DNA of 7,184 nt from Verrucomicrobiota bacterium (GTDB lineage: Bacteria > Verrucomicrobiota > Verrucomicrobiia > Verrucomicrobiales > Akkermansiaceae). A program made the translations under genes and the position numbers. The stretch lies in assembly GCA_026397695.1 (NCBI GenBank), contig JAPLUJ010000614.1, positions 1-7,184 of the forward strand, written 5' to 3'. Positions 5,849 to 7,184 of this stretch are shown piece by piece (the stretch's first letter is position 1; each line of letters begins with the position of its first letter). The notes beneath the pieces are model-generated. The model made no database searches, was not told the DNA's origin, and was given only the letters and a program-made list of their open reading frames with translations.

Positions 5849-6240
5849 ATGTCCCACTTCACCACCATCAAGACCGCCTTCACCGACGCCGGGTCTCTGG
5901 AGAAGGCCCTCGCCGATGTTGCCGCCCGGTTTGGTCTTTCCTCCGTGCGGAGAAACACCACCGTTTCCGGCTGGCAGGGCATCACCACCACTGCGGAACT
6001 CGTCGTTTCCACCCGCAATGCCGGTTACGATCTCGGTTTCAAACAGGAAGCCGGCCACTACACCCTCGTAGGCGACTGGTATGGCATCAAGGACATCAAA
6101 CAGGACGCCCGGCCCTCACCCAGCGCTACGCCTACCACACCACTGTCCAGAAACTGGTCGAGGAACAGGGCTTCTCCCTCGTGGAGGAGGAGCAGCAGGA
6201 GACCGGTGCTATCCACCTCGTCCTCCGCCGTTCCGTCTGA
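5849..6240 (+). pseudogene. ycf35-like: Ycf35/DUF1257 protein gene, frameshifted as sequenced
   Basis: DUF1257 proteins (Ycf35 in plastids and cyanobacteria) are small and of unknown function. The N-terminal 88 codons start MSHFTTIKTAF and contain GWQGITTTAELVV (41-53) and YDLGFKQEAGHYTLVGDWYG (60-79), typical of the family. The expected C-terminal part, ALTQRYAYHTTVQKL followed by GFSLVEEEQQETGAIHLVLR, lies in a different frame and ends at TGA 6238-6240. The switch is at CGGCC (6110-6114). One added G, giving CGGGCC, restores a continuous 130-aa protein of normal family length. No slippery heptamer is present, so programmed frameshifting is unlikely; a base lost by mutation or sequencing error is the simple reading. 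As read, the first frame would run to 6319 and across the next start. The gene begins 22 bp after the AAA+ stop. Confidence 0.85.
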
Positions 6241-6270
6241 ATCCCTTCACCCTCTGCCTATTTTCCAGCT

Positions 6271-6477
6271 ATGCAAATTCAGGAAATCGAAGTCACCATC
6301 CAGCCCGACGGCAGCGTGAAGCTCCATGTCCGCGGAGCTGCCGGCACTCAGTGCCTCAGCCTCACAGCCGATCTCGAAAAAGCTCTGGGCGGTCAGGTTC
6401 TCTCCCGCGATCATACCCCGGAATACGACCAGCCCGTGGAACAATCCGACTCCGCCTGGCAATCCCTCGGCCAATAG
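6271..6477 (+). CDS. DUF2997 protein
   Basis: A 68-residue soluble protein of the DUF2997 family, whose function is unknown and which is often encoded beside DUF1257 proteins. Recognisable features are the opening IEVTIQPDGSVKLHVRG (6-22), then a conserved Cys in TQCLSLTADLEKALGG (26-41) and RDHTPEYDQ (46-54). These match the family pattern: a beta-hairpin, a Cys-initiated helix ending in ALG, then TPEY. The tail beyond residue 54 is acidic and polar. The gene lies 30 bp after the DUF1257 stop and 65 bp before the Hsp70 gene. No Shine-Dalgarno precedes the ATG; the leader is pyrimidine-rich. The small size and neighbours suggest it is a partner or adaptor in the same complex or pathway (inference). 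Confidence 0.85.
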   Translation: MQIQEIEVTIQPDGSVKLHVRGAAGTQCLSLTADLEKALGGQVLSRDHTPEYDQPVEQSDSAWQSLGQ

Positions 6478-6511
6478 GAACACCTGCTACCCTGCCGCCC
6501 GCCCTTTCTTC

Positions 6512-6539
6512 ATTCAAAATTCATAATTCATAATTCTTA
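6512..6539 (+). repeat. Four-unit heptamer repeat in the leader of the Hsp70 gene
   Basis: Four contiguous 7-bp units read ATTCAAA, ATTCATA, ATTCATA and ATTCTTA, ending three bases before the ATG at 6543. The block is almost pure A/T plus one C per unit, in sharp contrast to the GC-rich surroundings. It contains two CATAAT hexamers that could act as -10 boxes and takes the place where a Shine-Dalgarno would be. It may be a short tandem heptamer repeat or a promoter/unstructured ribosome landing site. Confidence 0.75.
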
Positions 6540-6542
6540 CTC

Positions 6543-7184
6543 ATGCCCCTTGCCATTGACTTCGGCACCTCCAACACCGTCGCCGCCCTCTGGGATGCCG
6601 ACACGCAGGATGCGCGAAGTCTGCCCTTGGCCGATCTTACCACCCGACGTACCGACCCCCATGGGCTGGAGTTCCATGTCGTCCCGTCGCTCATGCACTT
6701 TCATGAGCGCGGTCAGTGGACCGGCCAACAGGTCGTAGCGCGAGACCTGCTGGCTGCGCCCGGTACCTTCCGGTGGATGAAAACCTACACCGGCTCCGGC
6801 ATGAAGCTGCCGCGTACCCTGTTCGGGAAATCCATCGACAACTTCGATGCCGCCGCCGCTTTTCTCACCCAGATTATCAATGCCGCCGGCATTCATGTCG
6901 ACCTCAGCGACGAGGAGGTCGCCTTTACTCTGCCCGTGGAGTCCTTCGAGCACGCCCAGAGCTGGCTTGATGGCGTGGTCCGCAGTGCCGGCGTGCTCCG
7001 CCCCCGTTATTTGGACGAGGCATCCGCCGCCGCGCTGGGATATGCCGCACGCGTCCGTCCCGGCGCACCCTATCTCGTGTTTGACTTCGGTGGCGGCACG
7101 CTGGATGTCTCAATCGTCCGCTCCGATGAAACTACCGACGGCACGGTGCGCAGCCGCCTGCTGGGTAAGGCTGGCACCCAGGTC
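6543..7184 (+). CDS. Hsp70-family ATPase, N-terminal part (runs off right edge)
   Basis: The frame is open from ATG 6543 to the window end (214 codons), covering part of the actin-like nucleotide-binding domain of an Hsp70/DnaK-like chaperone. Visible landmarks are phosphate-1 AIDFGTSNT (4-12), RWMKTYTG (77-84) at the position of the conserved KR.lG segment, the DnaK-like stretch from LPVESF to RSAGVLRP (130-154), the connect-1-like DEASAAALGYA (158-168), and phosphate-2 LVFDFGGGTLDVSIV (178-192). FGTSN rather than LGTTN points to the YegD-like or otherwise divergent branch, not housekeeping DnaK. Whether a substrate-binding domain follows is unknown. It is the fourth gene of the array after the AAA+, DUF1257 and DUF2997 genes, and may also have its own promoter within the A/T-rich repeat upstream. 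Confidence 0.92.
   Translation, partial: MPLAIDFGTSNTVAALWDADTQDARSLPLADLTTRRTDPHGLEFHVVPSLMHFHERGQWTGQQVVARDLLAAPGTFRWMKTYTGSGMKLPRTLFGKSIDNFDAAAAFLTQIINAAGIHVDLSDEEVAFTLPVESFEHAQSWLDGVVRSAGVLRPRYLDEASAAALGYAARVRPGAPYLVFDFGGGTLDVSIVRSDETTDGTVRSRLLGKAGTQV

Noticed and set aside
5203..6018. 271-codon minus-strand frame across the AAA+/DUF1257 junction
   Set aside because: It is antisense to two recognised families, and its Gly/Arg/Glu-rich composition is a codon-bias artefact.
6105..6125. Programmed -1 frameshift in the DUF1257 gene
   Set aside because: No X-XXY-YYZ slippery heptamer at the junction, no obvious downstream stem, and the family is normally encoded in one frame.
1..7184. CRISPR array, tRNA, rRNA, insertion-sequence ends or transposase
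   Set aside because: No regularly spaced repeats, no cloverleaf or rRNA-like stretch recognised, and no transposase motifs or flanking inverted repeats seen.

Overview
The window is about 7.2 kb of moderately GC-rich bacterial DNA. Most start codons lack a clear Shine-Dalgarno sequence and are preceded by C-rich or A/T-rich leaders. Together with the gene content, this fits a Verrucomicrobiota/Planctomycetota-type bacterium. That assignment is an inference, as no rRNA or marker gene is present.

Left part (1-3216, minus strand): an ABC-2-type exporter pair, with the ATPase (2353-3171) followed by the permease (647-2356) and joined by a 4-bp ATGA overlap. Downstream of them is a poorly preserved stretch (217-646). 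It holds a candidate promoter and a split or decayed reading frame whose last stop overlaps the start of a small exported protein running off the left edge (1-216). Just upstream of the ATPase (3217-3371) lies the tail of another minus-strand coding sequence, apparently decayed by a one-base shift.

Middle (3426-4107, plus strand): a HigB/HigA type II toxin-antitoxin pair, toxin first. It is followed immediately by a 13-codon vestige carrying the HPGEI motif typical of HigA-family N-termini, which the intact antitoxin lacks.

Right part (4118-7184, plus strand): the most interesting segment. It is a tight operon-like array of a Ycf46-type AAA+ ATPase, a Ycf35/DUF1257 protein (one-base frameshift as sequenced), a DUF2997 protein and the start of an Hsp70-family ATPase that runs off the right edge. 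A 42-codon candidate ORF overlaps the AAA start by ATGA. A four-unit heptamer repeat forms the whole leader just before the Hsp70 gene. Two ATP-driven remodelling proteins and two small uncharacterised partners suggest a protein-handling or stress/conflict module. Its function cannot be read from the sequence, and I know of no named, characterised system with this composition.

Three places look as if one base is missing or extra at or beside a G/C run (421-426, about 3309-3311, about 6109-6112). This could be true gene decay, but sequencing or assembly error should be excluded first.
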